A stretch of DNA of 19,964 bases from Candidatus Kaiserbacteria bacterium RIFCSPLOWO2_02_FULL_54_13 (GTDB lineage: Bacteria; Patescibacteriota; Minisyncoccia; Phycocordibacterales; Phycocordibacteraceae). Positions 7,290 to 13,549 of this stretch are shown here, in pieces. The DNA lies in assembly GCA_001783465.1 (NCBI GenBank), contig MFMI01000008.1:26990-46953 (forward strand), given 5' to 3'. The position numbers were made by a program, and so were the translations under genes. Each line of letters begins with the position of its first letter. Within the stretch, counting starts at the first letter, position 1. A model generated the notes under the pieces. That model made no database searches and was not told the origin of the DNA. It was given only the letters and a program-made list of their open reading frames with translations.

Positions 7290-8387
7290 ATGTTGAAGAT
7301 AGGCATCGTCGGATTGCCGAACGTGGGGAAGTCCACGCTTTTTAATGCGCTTACCAAGATGTCGGTGCCGTGTGAGAATTACCCGTTCTGCACCATTGAT
7401 CCCTCAATCGGAATAGTCGGAGTACCGGATGACAGACTCCAGAAGCTCACCGAACTTTCAAAAAGCAAGAAAACGATTCCGGCGGCGATAGAGTTCGTGG
7501 ATATCGCAGGCCTGGTGAAGGGCGCGGCAGAAGGCGAGGGGCTGGGGAACCAATTTCTTGCGAACATCCGCGAGACGGACGCGATAGTGGAGCTCATACG
7601 CTTCTTTGATGACCCGAACATCACGCATGTTGATGCGGTCGTAGAGCCTCGCAAGGATATTGAAATTATCAATATAGAGCTCGTGCTCGCAGACGCCGAG
7701 CAGGTGAAGAAGCGCCGCGATAAGCTCGTCGGAGATATGAAATCCGGCGATAAGAAAGCTGTGGCAGAGGATGCCGCGCTCGCAAAGTTGGAACAGGCAT
7801 TCTCGCAGGGGAAGTTCGCACTCCACGCAGGGCTCGCCAATGAGGAGAAGAAAATGGTGACGTATCTGAACCTGCTTACGATGAAGCCGATTCTCTATGC
7901 GCTCAATAAGAAGAGTGGGGGACACAATCTGGATGAGCTCGCTGACGACCGCGCGGAGCGTACCTACGAACTCATCAAAGAGCTCGACGGGCGGTACATC
8001 TTCTTGGACGCGGCGACGGAACGCGGGCTGAACGACGTTGCGGACGATGACCGCGCGGACTTTCGGGCGGAGCTTGGCGTCTCCGAGGACGGCCTTGCCG
8101 GCCTCATCCGCGGGGCATATGAGATACTCGGGCTCATTTCATTCTTCACGACCGGCACCGACGAGACGCGCGCGTGGACGATTAAGAAGGGAAGCACCGC
8201 GCCCGTTGCGGGCGCGGCAATTCACAACGATTTCTTAACGAAGTTTATCCGCGTCGAAGTCGTCTCTACCAACGACCTCCTCGCCGCCGGCTCCTGGGCC
8301 GCCGCGCGCGAGAGCGCCAAACTCCGTACCGAGGGCAAGGATTACATGGTGAAAGACGGCGACGTTATCGTCTTCCTCCACGGCTAA
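7290..8387 (+). CDS. ychF: Ribosome-associated Obg-family NTPase YchF
   Basis: This 365-residue protein is colinear with the YchF/OLA1 family, which binds ribosomes and prefers ATP. It has P-loop GLPNVGKST (8-16), the G2/switch region about 28-45, G3 DIAGLVKGA (71-79) and a coiled-coil insertion about 130-190. The G4-equivalent is NKKS (206-209), where E. coli has NVNE. The C-terminal TGS domain (about 281-364) is well conserved: ISFFTTG, RAWTIKKGSTAP, IHNDF, GDVIVFLHG. The length matches the family (about 363). A TATGTT box 6 nt before ATG may be its -10. A strong terminator follows directly, so it is monocistronic. Confidence 0.96.
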   Translation: MLKIGIVGLPNVGKSTLFNALTKMSVPCENYPFCTIDPSIGIVGVPDDRLQKLTELSKSKKTIPAAIEFVDIAGLVKGAAEGEGLGNQFLANIRETDAIVELIRFFDDPNITHVDAVVEPRKDIEIINIELVLADAEQVKKRRDKLVGDMKSGDKKAVAEDAALAKLEQAFSQGKFALHAGLANEEKKMVTYLNLLTMKPILYALNKKSGGHNLDELADDRAERTYELIKELDGRYIFLDAATERGLNDVADDDRADFRAELGVSEDGLAGLIRGAYEILGLISFFTTGTDETRAWTIKKGSTAPVAGAAIHNDFLTKFIRVEVVSTNDLLAAGSWAAARESAKLRTEGKDYMVKDGDVIVFLHG

Positions 8388-8413
8388 AATGCCAAGGGCG
8401 CCCCTTGGCATTT
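8387..8413. terminator. Perfect 12-bp hairpin terminator after ychF
   Basis: AAATGCCAAGGG and CCCTTGGCATTT pair perfectly around a 3-nt loop. The stem begins in the ychF stop codon. The T run is short, so termination may be partial, and it would work in both directions. It insulates ychF from the peptide gene downstream. Confidence 0.75.
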
Positions 8414-8420
8414 CAGGGGA

Positions 8421-8450
8421 TTGACAAAAAAGAGGATGTTGGGATACACT
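8421..8450 (+). promoter_or_regulatory. Classical sigma70 promoter of the 44-codon peptide gene
   Basis: Consensus -35 TTGACA (8421-8426), an 18-nt spacer and -10 TACACT (8445-8450) predict a start near 8457. This is the only perfect -35 hexamer seen at a gene start here, and it drives a transcript with a leader of about 68 nt, unlike the leaderless pattern of neighbouring genes. Confidence 0.75.
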
Positions 8451-8524
8451 ATTTTGGTCGCTCGCCTGAGGTCGTCATGGCCAAAAGGACGGAGCGTCGC
8501 CCTTTAACCTCAAAGGAGACCGCA

Positions 8525-8659
8525 ATGTGCAACACGCACCTGCATGACCCGCCCGCCGGCACGAAGAGAAATTTTGATGTGAACATGGAAACCTCGATCT
8601 TCGGCACGATCGGCGCCGGCGCCACCTATGCGGGGGGCACCAACTGCCAGCTGCAGTAA
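8525..8659 (+). CDS. 44-residue peptide gene, unknown function
   Basis: ATG 8525 is preceded by AAAGGAGA with a 6-nt spacer, the strongest Shine-Dalgarno site in the window, behind a consensus promoter and before a terminator. The peptide begins MCNTHLHDPPAGTKRN and ends in a Gly/Ala/Thr-rich tail with AGATYAGGTNCQLQ. Cysteines are at 2 and 41; there is no membrane segment or typical signal peptide. The AGG near the end resembles a double-glycine processing site, but no modification or export genes lie nearby. An in-frame ATG at 8477, with GAGG 5 nt upstream, would give 60 residues with a basic N-terminus. CCTTT (8501-8505) can pair with AAAGG (8512-8516) and partly hide the ribosome-binding site. 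I do not recognise the family; a processed or signalling peptide is only a guess. Confidence 0.6.
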   Translation: MCNTHLHDPPAGTKRNFDVNMETSIFGTIGAGATYAGGTNCQLQ

Positions 8660-8750
8660 CCTGCGGGCGTCGGCGCGGCGCGGCAGCCTCCTCCCTGGCT
8701 TCCCGCGCCCTCGCGGCAGTCCCGTAGTCGTCGCTTGAAATAGCGACACT
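8660..8750 (+). other. GC-rich structured 3' region of the peptide-gene transcript
   Basis: This stretch contains no open frame with a credible start. It is markedly richer in G+C than its surroundings, repeats CGCGGCAG twice (within 8679-8717) and ends in a hairpin GTCGCT/AGCGAC (8730-8735 and 8742-8747). Placed between the peptide stop and the terminator, it is either a structured 3' UTR or the body of a small RNA. I could match it to no known RNA: it lacks T-loop and tRNA features (not tmRNA) and conserved RNase P motifs. Confidence 0.4.
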
Positions 8751-8782
8751 CAACCCCACCTAAGACGTGGGGTTGTCTATTT
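8751..8782 (+). terminator. Intrinsic terminator of the peptide-gene transcript
   Basis: CAACCCCAC (8751-8759) and GTGGGGTTG (8767-8775) form a 9-bp perfect stem with a 7-nt loop followed by TCTATTT. It ends just before the promoter of the next gene. Confidence 0.75.
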
Positions 8783-8785
8783 ATG

Positions 8786-8794
8786 TGGTATAAT
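8786..8794 (+). promoter_or_regulatory. Extended -10 promoter for a leaderless transcript (gene at 8803)
   Basis: TGGTATAAT, with TATAAT at 8789-8794 and TG at 8786-8787, leaves 8 nt before ATG 8803. No Shine-Dalgarno sequence lies between. It abuts the upstream terminator and probably drives the gene at 8803 and leuS. Confidence 0.65.
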
Positions 8795-8802
8795 GCAGGC
8801 AT

Positions 8803-9756
8803 ATGGACAAACCAAAAACAACAGCAAAGGATTTCTTCTTGTGGGCGGGGGCTATCATCTCGTTTTATTGGACGGTTATTGCGTACGTACTTCTCGTTTT
8901 TGAGTATATTGATTACACGTTCCCTAATCCCCTCGGATATTATCCGGATAATCCGTATCAGAGCGGCATCAGCGGCGAAATGGCGGCGGTGATTGTCTTA
9001 CTGCCGGTGTATCTGCTCTTGATGCATTTGATCCGCAAAGGTTCCGACGCGGACCCGTCGCGCAAGGAGATATGGATACGGCGCTGGGCTATCATACTGA
9101 CGCTCTTCCTCGCCGGCGCCGCGATGGTCGGCGACCTCATCGCGCTTCTCACCACCTTCCTAAGCGGTGAAGAGCTCACAACAGCGTTCCTGCTTAAGGT
9201 ACTGGTCATCATCTTGGTTGCCGCGGGAGTCTTCATGCATTTCTTCGCAGACTTGAAGAATTATTGGGACACGAGTCCTTCTCGCAGAAACATGGTCCGC
9301 ATCGGAGTCGCCGTTTTAGCGATCGCGACAATAGTCGCCGGTTTCTTCATTGTCGGTACGCCCGCGCAGGCGCGCCTCGCGCGCTTTGACACGCAGAAGG
9401 TAAGCGACCTGCAGAACATCCAATCGCAAATAATCAATTATTGGCAGGCGAAGCAGAAACTGCCTGCGACGATTACCGACCTTAACAACTCTCTCGCGTA
9501 CGGGCCCATCCCTGTAGACCCGCAGTCAGACAAGCCCTATACCTTCAAAGCAACGGGAACGCTCACGTTCAAGCTCTGCGCGACGTTTAATGGGGAAAGC
9601 CGCTGGAATCAGAATCAATTCGCAGAGACTCGAGCTGTGATGCCTACGCCAGAGGGCGCCAAAGGGATGATGGCGCAGGATAACTGGCAACACGAGGCCG
9701 GAGAAGTGTGCTTCAGCCGGACTATTGACCCGAGCTTCTACCCGCCTCTCAAATAA
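8803..9756 (+). CDS. DUF5671-like membrane protein with pilin-like extracytoplasmic domain
   Basis: This 317-residue protein has five predicted membrane helices (about 11-35, 59-78, 93-117, 128-149 and 166-185). The first ones fit the DUF5671-type region (KDFFLWAGAIISFY...EYIDYTFPN), recalled from Patescibacteria. The C-terminal 130 residues are outside the membrane and resemble the globular half of GspG/pilins. A helix (DTQKVSDLQNIQSQIINYWQ) is followed by LPATITDLNN, a PVDPQSDKPYTF strand pair and FKLCATFN. Cysteines 259 and 303 could pair. There is no pilin leader, so it is a pilin-fold domain on a membrane anchor rather than a fibre subunit. It lies 4 nt upstream of leuS and is probably cotranscribed. 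Its function is unknown. Confidence 0.75.
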   Translation: MDKPKTTAKDFFLWAGAIISFYWTVIAYVLLVFEYIDYTFPNPLGYYPDNPYQSGISGEMAAVIVLLPVYLLLMHLIRKGSDADPSRKEIWIRRWAIILTLFLAGAAMVGDLIALLTTFLSGEELTTAFLLKVLVIILVAAGVFMHFFADLKNYWDTSPSRRNMVRIGVAVLAIATIVAGFFIVGTPAQARLARFDTQKVSDLQNIQSQIINYWQAKQKLPATITDLNNSLAYGPIPVDPQSDKPYTFKATGTLTFKLCATFNGESRWNQNQFAETRAVMPTPEGAKGMMAQDNWQHEAGEVCFSRTIDPSFYPPLK

Positions 9757-9760
9757 GCTG

Positions 9761-12277
9761 ATGGCGTACGACCATACAGACATTGAAAAAAAAGCGCGAG
9801 AGAAGTGGGCGGGTCTCGACCTCTATTCAACTGACCTCTTGGACGCGTCCAGAGAGCTCTACTATCTGCTCGTAGAGTTCCCGTATCCTTCGGGCGACCT
9901 GCACATCGGCCACTGGTACGCCTTCGCCGTGACCGACATCTATGCGCGCCTTTTGCGGGCGCGCGGTAAGAACGTACTCTTCCCCATCGGCTTCGACGCA
10001 TTCGGCTTGCCGGCCGAGAACGCGGCTATCAAGAATGGCGTGGACCCGAAGGAATGGACGTATACAAATATGGAACGCATGCGCGAACAGCTCGCCACGA
10101 TGGGAGCGTCGTTTGACTGGAGTAAAGAGGTGGTGACCTGCGACCCGGAGTATTACCACTGGACGCAGTGGCTCTTCGTGAAGCTCTTTGAACACAAGCT
10201 CGCCGAGCGCAAGGAGGCCGCGGTCAAGTGGTGCCCCAAGGATCAGACGGTGCTTGCGAATGAGCAGGTGCAGGACGGCTGTTGCGAGCGCTGTGGCACG
10301 CCGATAGAGGAGAAATGGCTTACGCAATGGTTCTTCAAAATCACCGACTACGCGGAGCGCCTCTTGGACGGACTTGAGACCTTGCCGTGGCGCAACGAGA
10401 TAAAAGATGCTCAGAGAGCGTGGATAGGGAAGAGCGAGGGGGCGAAGTTGAAGTTTAAGGTGCAGGGGGTAAGTGATAAGGAGATTGAGGTGTTTACGAC
10501 ACGGCCCGATACCGTCTTCGGCGCGACGTACGTCGTGCTCGCGCCTGAACACCCTCTTTTGTCTGATGTAGGGTTTACGAAATCCTACATGAATGGGGAG
10601 GAAGTTGAAAAATATGTGAAAGCGACAACGAAGAAGACGGAGAGAGAGCGAAGTGAGAATAAAGAAAAGACCGGTGTGAAGTTGGAGGGAGTAGTGGCGA
10701 TTAATCCCGCGACCAAAGAAGAAATTCCGATTTTCATCGCCGACTATGTGCTCGCCTCCTACGGCACGGGCGCAGTGATGGCCGTCCCCGCCCACGACGA
10801 ACGCGACTTTGAGTTCGCCCAAACCGTTATCGCTTCCGAAACAAGGAGTGATCCCCAATCTTTCATAAAACTCGTCGTAGAGCCTGATCTGGTTGTCGTA
10901 AAAAGTTGGGGACGCGAATGGATAAACGGCAAGGAGATAAGTCTGCTGGATGAAATCCGCGCTGGACGTTATCCATATACGGGCAATGGTACATTAGTTA
11001 ATTCAGGGGAATTTACCGGCAGGAACAGCGAAGAGGTGAAGTGGGACATTGTAAAAGCGGCGGGAGGAGAGAAGACGACACAGTATCGGCTCCGCGACTG
11101 GCTGGTGAGTCGGCAGAGATACTGGGGATGTCCCATTCCTATCGCCTATAACCCCGAAGGGAAGCCGCACGCCATCCCGCCCGAGCATCTGCCGTGGCTC
11201 CTGCCGACGGATGTGGACTTTCTGCCGAAGGCAGACCCGCCTTCGGCGGGCACTCCTTCAAAATCACCACTCGCGTCATCCAAGGAACTCAAAGAGCGCG
11301 TGACCAAAATATTCGGCGAGGACTGGACGCCGGAGTATGACACGCTGGATACGTTTGTTGATTCTTCATGGTACTTCCTCCGGTATCTTGACCCAAAAGA
11401 TTCCCACAACTTCTCCGACACGGCGTTTATGAAGAAGTGGTTACCTATCGACCGCTATTCGGGCGGCGCCGAACATACGACGATGCACCTGTTGTATTCG
11501 CGCTTCTTTATCAAGGCGCTCTACGACCTCGCACTCGTGCCGGTTGACGAACCCTATGCTGAGCGATTCAATCGCGGCATCATCTTGGGGCCTGACGGAC
11601 AAAAGATGAGTAAGTCAAAAGGGAACGTGGTGAATCCGGACGAATTCGTGCAGAACTACGGCGCCGACGCGGTGCGCATCTATCTCGCCTTCATCGGCCC
11701 TTACAACGAACCGGGGAGCTATCCGTGGAATCTGGACGGCGTCGCCGCGATGCGCAAGTTCTTGGAGCGCATCGTACGGCTCGCCGAGCGTGCGCACGAT
11801 ACGGCCGAAGTGCCGGAAGCGATACAACAAGCGCTCGCTCGCGCAAGCGTGAAAGTTGTCGATGACGGCGACCGATTCAAATTCAACACCGCCGTCGCGG
11901 CGCTTATGATACTCACGAACGAGCTTGAAGCTTTTCCAGCGCTTCCGAAGAAAGCGCTGAAACAACTTATCGTCATGCTTGCGCCCTTTGCGCCGCATCT
12001 TACCGAACATGTGTGGGAGAAGCTCGGCGGAAAGGGGAGCGTGCATCAGCAGTTGTGGCCAGCCGCAACTCTCGCCGCTGTTGAGGAAAGAGAGGTTGTG
12101 GTGCAAGTCAACGGCAAGCGCCGCGGTTCTCTTGCACTCGCCACCAGCACTTCCGAATCCGATGCTGTAATTGCCGCCCGCATCATTCCAGCTGTTGTCG
12201 CGGCGCTCGGCGGGAAGGAGCCCGTGCGGGTTGTCTATGTACCGGGCAAAGTACTAAATCTTGTGGTACCCCGCTAG
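9761..12277 (+). CDS. leuS: Leucyl-tRNA synthetase
   Basis: This 838-residue class I synthetase charges tRNA-Leu. It shows PYPSGDLHIGHW with the HIGH motif at 48-51, a zinc-type cysteine cluster (C158, C174, C175, C178), and a CP1 editing domain with TTRPDT (246-251), GTGAVMAVPAHDERDFEF (335-352) and LVNSGEF. The catalytic half has WLVSRQRYWGCPIP and DTFVDSSWYFLRY, the KMSKS loop lies at 615-619, and the anticodon-binding domain follows. Between GTGAVMAVPAHD and LVNSGEF the protein is longer than usual (about 357-409). Residues 488-500 (PKADPPSAGTPS) are encoded by a palindromic insert. ATG 9761 lies 4 nt after the previous stop. The last two codons and the stop (CCC CGC TAG) belong to a hairpin element, and the ancestral end was probably GTG GTA TAA. 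Confidence 0.96.
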   Translation: MAYDHTDIEKKAREKWAGLDLYSTDLLDASRELYYLLVEFPYPSGDLHIGHWYAFAVTDIYARLLRARGKNVLFPIGFDAFGLPAENAAIKNGVDPKEWTYTNMERMREQLATMGASFDWSKEVVTCDPEYYHWTQWLFVKLFEHKLAERKEAAVKWCPKDQTVLANEQVQDGCCERCGTPIEEKWLTQWFFKITDYAERLLDGLETLPWRNEIKDAQRAWIGKSEGAKLKFKVQGVSDKEIEVFTTRPDTVFGATYVVLAPEHPLLSDVGFTKSYMNGEEVEKYVKATTKKTERERSENKEKTGVKLEGVVAINPATKEEIPIFIADYVLASYGTGAVMAVPAHDERDFEFAQTVIASETRSDPQSFIKLVVEPDLVVVKSWGREWINGKEISLLDEIRAGRYPYTGNGTLVNSGEFTGRNSEEVKWDIVKAAGGEKTTQYRLRDWLVSRQRYWGCPIPIAYNPEGKPHAIPPEHLPWLLPTDVDFLPKADPPSAGTPSKSPLASSKELKERVTKIFGEDWTPEYDTLDTFVDSSWYFLRYLDPKDSHNFSDTAFMKKWLPIDRYSGGAEHTTMHLLYSRFFIKALYDLALVPVDEPYAERFNRGIILGPDGQKMSKSKGNVVNPDEFVQNYGADAVRIYLAFIGPYNEPGSYPWNLDGVAAMRKFLERIVRLAERAHDTAEVPEAIQQALARASVKVVDDGDRFKFNTAVAALMILTNELEAFPALPKKALKQLIVMLAPFAPHLTEHVWEKLGGKGSVHQQLWPAATLAAVEEREVVVQVNGKRRGSLALATSTSESDAVIAARIIPAVVAALGGKEPVRVVYVPGKVLNLVVPR
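11221..11250. repeat. Short palindromic in-frame insertion in leuS
   Basis: GCCGAAGGC (11224-11232) pairs with GCCTTCGGC (11239-11247), and an alternative hairpin CCCGCC-TTC-GGCGGG covers 11236-11250. The encoded residues (KADPPSAGTPS) sit between FLP and KSPLA, where the family normally has only a few residues. The core CGCCTTCGGCG recurs in the hairpin element at 14996-15012. Confidence 0.5.
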
Positions 12278-12351
12278 AGACCCATTATTTGCTTGAATAT
12301 GACTCTTGAGACATCTCACGTCTACCTAGCATAGTCTCTAACGGGGTGGTA
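12264..12351. repeat. Hairpin element A (CCCGTTAGA family) with flanking direct repeats
   Basis: Arms CCCCGCTAGAGAC (12269-12281) and GTCTCTAACGGGG (12334-12346) are inverted repeats with 12 of 13 positions matching. The 52-nt interior contains a possible TGAG/CTCA hairpin. TGGTA lies directly outside both ends (12264-12268 and 12347-12351), as expected for a target-site duplication. The left arm supplies the leuS stop codon TAG. No T run follows, so it is a poor terminator. Confidence 0.75.
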
Positions 12352-12355
12352 TAAT
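12347..12355 (+). promoter_or_regulatory. Extended -10 box at the edge of hairpin element A
   Basis: TGGTATAAT (TG 12347-12348, TATAAT 12350-12355) begins immediately after the right arm of element A. It would start transcription about 40 nt upstream of ATG 12402. Its first bases are part of the direct repeat flanking the element. Confidence 0.5.
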
Positions 12356-12383
12356 CGCGCCCATTGACTATTTATAAGGCGTT

Positions 12384-12392
12384 TGCTATAAA
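12384..12392 (+). promoter_or_regulatory. Extended -10 promoter for a leaderless transcript (gene at 12402)
   Basis: TGCTATAAA (TG 12384-12385, TATAAA 12387-12392) leaves 9 nt before ATG 12402, with no Shine-Dalgarno sequence between. Together with the box at 12347 this gives two possible starts. Confidence 0.55.
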
Positions 12393-12401
12393 TTAGACCA
12401 C

Positions 12402-13478
12402 ATGAAAAAGGTCATAAAAAAGAGAAAGGGCGAGAAGGGAACACATACCCCCGTGCCGTTTTCTTTTGATAGCGCCGTCATCGTAAAACGGCTTCTCGCC
12501 ACGACGTCAGAACGGGCGCGCGACGTCCTCGTCCGCCGTTTTGGTCTCGGCGTTAATCCAGAACGCGAGACCCTTGAAGCGATTGGCGACCGCTTCGGCA
12601 TCACCCGCGAGCGCGTCCGCCAGATAGAAGCGGCCGGGCTTGATGCGATACGCGCGAGCAAGGCGTTCAAAGAGGCACGGGGCGTGTTTGAAGAACTCGC
12701 GGATTATATAGAATCTCTCGGTGCTATCGTACCGGAAGAGACACTTCTTTCTACGCTTGGGAAAGACGAGAAGAGTAGCAATCGCTTCCGCTTCTTCCTT
12801 ATGGTTGATTCAGCATTTTTCCGCGAGCGCGAGACGAACGACTTTCTCGCGCGCTGGCACGTAGACAGCGCGACAGCGAAACGTATCCATGACGCGCTTT
12901 CAAAACTCTATCTCTCGCTCTCTGATGAAGAGGTTATTTCAGAAGGAGAACTTCTCGACCGTTTTCTTGATGAGCTCAAGGATGTCAACGATGCCTATAA
13001 AAATGAAGAGGTACTGAAGCGTTGGCTCTCACTCTCCAAGCACATCGGGTCTAACCCGCTTGCACAGTGGGGCCGTACCACCACTCCCGCCATCCGCGTC
13101 AAAGGAGTCCGCGACTACGCCTACCTCGCCGTCAAACGTCATGGAGAGCCGATGCACTTCTCTGAAGTCGCGAAGGCGATAGGCACGCTTTTTTCAAAGA
13201 AGGCGCACATTGCCACCACGCACAACGAACTTATTAAGGACCCGCGTTTCGTACTCGTCGGCCGCGGGCTTTACGCGCTTACCGAATGGGGCTACACGCC
13301 GGGAGTCGTGCGAGACGTCATCCGCGAGACGCTTGAGAGGGAGGGTCCGATGAAAAAGGACGACATCATCAAGCACGTCAAGAAAGCGCGTTTCGTCAAG
13401 GACAACACCATCCTCGTCAACCTGAACGACTCGCGCTACTTCAAACGCCTCAAAGATGGGCGATATGCGGCCGTATAA
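12402..13478 (+). CDS. Sigma-region-4 / HARE-HTH transcription-associated protein
   Basis: This 358-residue protein has a basic N-terminus followed by a sigma70 region 4-like helix-turn-helix (about 33-86: RARDVLVRRFGLG, ETLEAIGDRFGITRERVRQIE), the module that reads -35 elements. No region 2 or 3 is present, so it cannot act as a complete sigma factor. A helical middle (about 95-230) leads to a HARE-HTH/ASXL-type winged helix (about 237-298: DYAYLAVKRHGEPMHFSEVA, RFVLVGRGLYALTEWG). That domain is also found in the RNA polymerase delta subunit (RpoE). Residues 300-358 repeat the pattern more loosely (VIRETLEREGPMKKDDII, GRYAAV). It probably associates with RNA polymerase or DNA. A terminator follows, so it is monocistronic. 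Confidence 0.8.
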   Translation: MKKVIKKRKGEKGTHTPVPFSFDSAVIVKRLLATTSERARDVLVRRFGLGVNPERETLEAIGDRFGITRERVRQIEAAGLDAIRASKAFKEARGVFEELADYIESLGAIVPEETLLSTLGKDEKSSNRFRFFLMVDSAFFRERETNDFLARWHVDSATAKRIHDALSKLYLSLSDEEVISEGELLDRFLDELKDVNDAYKNEEVLKRWLSLSKHIGSNPLAQWGRTTTPAIRVKGVRDYAYLAVKRHGEPMHFSEVAKAIGTLFSKKAHIATTHNELIKDPRFVLVGRGLYALTEWGYTPGVVRDVIRETLEREGPMKKDDIIKHVKKARFVKDNTILVNLNDSRYFKRLKDGRYAAV

Positions 13479-13500
13479 ATAAAAAGGTGATACTCACAGC

Positions 13501-13535
13501 AACCGGCGTTTCGCTGTAAGCGGGACGCCGGTTTT
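13501..13535 (+). terminator. Intrinsic terminator after the sigma4/HARE gene
   Basis: AACCGGCGT (13501-13509) pairs with ACGCCGGTT (13525-13533), with an inner CGCT/AGCG hairpin, and the T run covers 13532-13535. The end of the T run is shared with the extended -10 box of the next gene. Confidence 0.75.
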
Positions 13536-13543
13536 GGTATACT
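13535..13543 (+). promoter_or_regulatory. Extended -10 promoter for a leaderless transcript (gene at 13550)
   Basis: TGGTATACT (TG 13535-13536, TATACT 13538-13543) lies exactly 6 nt before ATG 13550. It overlaps the end of the upstream terminator and leaves no room for a Shine-Dalgarno site. Confidence 0.65.
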
Positions 13544-13549
13544 TTGGGG

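Noticed and set aside
8457..8782. tmRNA or RNase P RNA in the gap after ychF
   Set aside because: There is no tRNA-like T-loop or CCA end for tmRNA, and none of the conserved RNase P core motifs was found on either strand. A peptide gene with a strong ribosome-binding site explains part of the transcript.
9827..10858. 343-codon minus-strand open frame inside leuS
   Set aside because: leuS is certain on the plus strand. The antisense frame is open because of GC-rich codon use and has His/Arg-rich low-information sequence.
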